A stretch of 64,000 nt of DNA from Plectrocnemia conspersa (Eukaryota; Arthropoda; Insecta; Trichoptera; Polycentropodidae), in the NCBI GenBank assembly GCA_009617715.1, contig VTFK01000295.1, positions 1 to 64,000 on the forward strand. The letters are read 5' to 3'. Every line of letters starts with the position of its first letter. Within the stretch, counting starts at the first letter, position 1. Under the pieces are notes generated by a model. The model was not told the origin of the DNA, made no database searches, and saw only the letters and a list, made by a program, of their open reading frames with translations. The position numbers and the translations under genes were made by a program. This document shows, piece after piece, positions 53,101 to 64,000 of the stretch.

Positions 53101-54007
53101 TTAACCCATTAAAAGTCACGCAAAAGTACATGACGTAATATTGTATCTATCTAAATGATATACTAAGTATTAAGTCGTCTTTTTTTACAATGTTATAATT
53201 AAATAATATGAATATAATGATTTTATTGTACATTAAGATTTATGTCGCCAACGCAACGCCTCCCAAAAAATATAAACTTAGCAACCTTGAATACATACAT
53301 ATGTGGATATATGTAATCATGTTCATCTCTTTTCATTTGCAACCAGTACTTGTTTCCGTTGCGCAAATTTCGAAATTCGCATATGCGGACCTTGACCCTA
53401 ACCACAGCTACCAGAGCTTCTCAACCTGATAAAATTTTATCTGACATGATTTTTTTATCATTTCTTTTGGAAGAAAAAATAGATAACACTATTGCGAACT
53501 CATATTAATTAAATAAACAATCAAGTTTATCAATCAATTACCATATGAGTTTAATAACCCAAAATGTTGTAGCTTACGTAATAAGATAACGTACTTGCTT
53601 ATTTAATGAACATTATAACAATGTTTTAAGTAATAGCTGTAATTTATTATAAATTTATAACATATTTGAATTACGCAATATCAGCGCCATTTTATGTTAA
53701 ATTTGACAGCCATTAAGTGCTCGAAATTGATTAAATTATGCATTTATTAAAACGTTTCTGGATTTCACATTCATATCACGATTACTACAAGATCTGCATG
53801 TAAAGTTTAAATAAAAAAATGTATGCTGTTAAGAAAATTAAACGATCGTTTTAGTATTAAAGGTGACATTTCATCACTATATTTTAAAACATAACATATA
53901 TGTTCATCAAGTGTTGCCATTATAAAAATTACGGATCTTATTTTTTGCTTTTATTATTATTGTAGATTTATCGATGTTAATTTAATTTATCTAATTATTT
54001 ATTTCAG
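50194..54007 (+). other. Proposed first intron of the GGT gene
   Basis: AT-rich sequence from the GTAAGT donor to the TTATTTCAG acceptor. A slightly GC-richer patch at 53340-53430 has no clear role. No transposon termini were recognised. Confidence 0.5.
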
Positions 54008-54014
54008 AAACATC

Positions 54015-62419
<8,405 letters not shown>

Positions 62420-62796
62420 TAATCTTAACCTAGATGCATTTAAATTTACTAACAATGAAACAAATTGTGATATTAAGATTAAATATTGATAAAGCCATTG
62501 TTCATCAACCGTGATTATTCTATATTATACATTTTCAACGTCAATTACAAAGATATAACGTTGATGGACGATGAATTATATTTTTTGTTGTAGTTAATCG
62601 AATTTGATTTTTTTAATACAGTATTTTGTTGTTGTGTCGATATAAACGAATTTATTGTGTATGCGTCAAACTAATCTTTACTTAATCTGACAAAAATGAA
62701 AGCAATTATCGTGTGTGTGAAATGAAACGCTTTGATATGTTAACAGGTGCTGCGTTAATGTGCAAATGTTGAAATTTGCTAATTTTTCTCATAGAA

Positions 62797-62802
62797 AATA
62801 AA
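62797..62802 (+). promoter_or_regulatory. Poly(A) signal of the GGT gene
   Basis: AATAAA about 380 bp past the stop, followed about 20 bp later by the T/G-rich TTGTTTTATT. This implies a 3' UTR of about 400 bp, ending just before the foldback repeat copy at 62870. Confidence 0.6.
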
Positions 62803-62869
62803 AAATATTATAAAAAACGTTGTTTTATTAAATTATATATATGTATATGTCGTGATTTCACAGAAATGT

Positions 62870-63290
62870 GTTCCCACTGTGATAGCGACGGCACGATTTT
62901 ATTGCTTTTGACGTGGATTTTTGCCTTCTGAGAAGGGATAATTGTTTTTTGCGCTCTCTCATTGGACAAAATTCGGTTTACACAGCGATGGCACAATTTA
63001 ATTGCTTTTGACCTGGACTGGAAATTCAATATATGGCAGCACTGAGCAGTAAAGAAAACAATAGTAATTACCAGATAAATATTATAAGTAGGTATTTTTA
63101 ATGCCTAATTAAAATATTTCGCATAAAATATGATTTCAGAAAATATGTCGCAACGGTGGCTAATTTTTATATTTATTTGTAGCATTATATTTATTATTTA
63201 TTCAAGAAATTATATTACGATGGTAAAAAATATATAAAATGCCATTTTTATCATGAGGCCCGGACTCATTGTTTTCCCAGTACTCCGGTT
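62870..63290. repeat. Composite foldback repeat, copy 4 (head part)
   Basis: It contains the hairpin right-arm sequence CACGATTTTATTGCTTTTGA (62894 onward), a second diverged version near 62992-63015, and a flank (63020-63287) that is the reverse complement of 16735-16960, ending in ATGAGGCCCGG. Body and motif cluster are absent. It begins about 50 bp after the likely GGT poly(A) site. Confidence 0.78.
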
Positions 63291-63507
63291 CGCTCTCGGT
63301 AATGATGTAAAAATAATACTCAAATAAATATTACTTTATTTTATCTTATTTTTATTTCACCCACATATATATTGTATATGTACATACGAATACAATTTTA
63401 GAGCAAATCGCTCTTGGAAAACAAACAAATAAATATATAAACATGAATACACAAAAATACAAATGTATCAAAAATATTCAAAATTATTTATTCATTCGTT
63501 TATTTAA
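63291..63507. other. AT-rich DNA, nothing recognised
   Basis: Short gap between the foldback repeat copy and the hAT remnant, without an identifiable feature. Confidence 0.5.
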
Positions 63508-63960
63508 AAATTAATGTGATTTTTGACGTTAAGGCTCTTAGCTCTTTTACACAAGTCAAGTTCCTCATTGGTACAGGCTACTCTTAATACATCAAGGTAA
63601 GAATAAGCAAGTCAATTTCTATAAACGTTAATTGCATATTTAATTTTAAAATAAAATGATTCACATAGAAACATTGAGGCAAACAATATGAGCACATTTT
63701 TTCCATTTTTGTATATTTTAGGTGTCAGTTTTCAAAATTCAGCATACTCTTTTCTTTCAAAGTGGCTTTCAGATTTGTATTGCTTTTAAGCTCGATTAAT
63801 TCGTCAAATATCATTGCATAATCAAATCCCAATGCTGCTAGCTAATCAATATTTTTTGTTTCCAAGTGCCAGGGATTATTTTTGATTTTTCTTAAATCTT
63901 AAAATCTGGAGTTAAATTCCTTGGATAAGGCAGCTAAATAATTTTAAATTAATATATAGA
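63508..63960 (-). pseudogene. Decayed hAT transposase fragment (ZBED5-like)
   Basis: On the minus strand, short pieces in shifting frames match the end of a hAT transposase in order: LAALSKEFNSRF, DLRKIKNNPW, DELIELKSNTNLKATLKEKS, then VLILFASMFLCESF, and finally LDVLRVACTNEELDLCKRAK. These correspond to the region before and through the C-terminal dimerisation domain. Several stops and frame changes show it is dead. It probably continues past the right edge. It is a different hAT lineage from the element at 28.9-31.7 kb. Confidence 0.65.
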
Positions 63961-64000
63961 GATTGCAATGGCTTCTAAAAGAAAGTTTTTACATCTTAAA

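Overview
This looks like nuclear DNA from an insect. It is strongly AT-rich and has spliced genes with short GT-AG introns, an arthropod-type TCAGT initiator, a nuclear tRNA gene, and dense nests of hAT-like and other DNA transposons and MITEs. The order cannot be fixed from the sequence alone; Lepidoptera or another AT-rich insect order would fit. Nothing bacterial, viral or CRISPR-like was seen.

Layout. Positions 1-39,380 hold no host coding exon I can defend. This stretch is AT-rich DNA dotted with short GC-richer islands (candidate regulatory elements) and many repeats: a nested MITE pair at 9.28-10.34 kb, a complex foldback repeat at 16.7-19.3 kb and again at 24.3-26.0 kb, a complete but dead hAT transposon at 28,945-31,724 with a perfect 8-bp target duplication, and a perfect palindrome near 35.95 kb. 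From 39.4 kb there are two host genes in tandem on the + strand. The first is an orphan class A (rhodopsin-like) G-protein coupled receptor, with exons at 39,513-39,743, 45,465-45,671 and 45,735-47,180; its first exon or exons (N-terminus and TM1) were not found. A tRNA-Val(UAC) gene sits 52 bp before its first visible exon. The second is a complete gamma-glutamyltranspeptidase (glutathione hydrolase) gene: a proposed 5' UTR exon at about 50,109-50,193, an initiation exon at 54,008-54,076, and eight further coding exons at 59,881-62,419, which join in phase to 618 codons. The right edge (63.5 kb onward) carries a decayed fragment of a second hAT transposase.

The receptor and the transpeptidase are neighbours (about 2.9 kb apart) with no evident functional link. 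The most unusual material is the repeat landscape: a composite repeat family with a long near-perfect hairpin, a conserved body and clusters of an ACTAGTGAAAATATA-type motif, present at several places in both orientations, including one copy inside the large intron of the transpeptidase gene and one just past its poly(A) site. Two nested insertions can be dated relative to their hosts because an uninterrupted homologous sequence is present elsewhere in the window.
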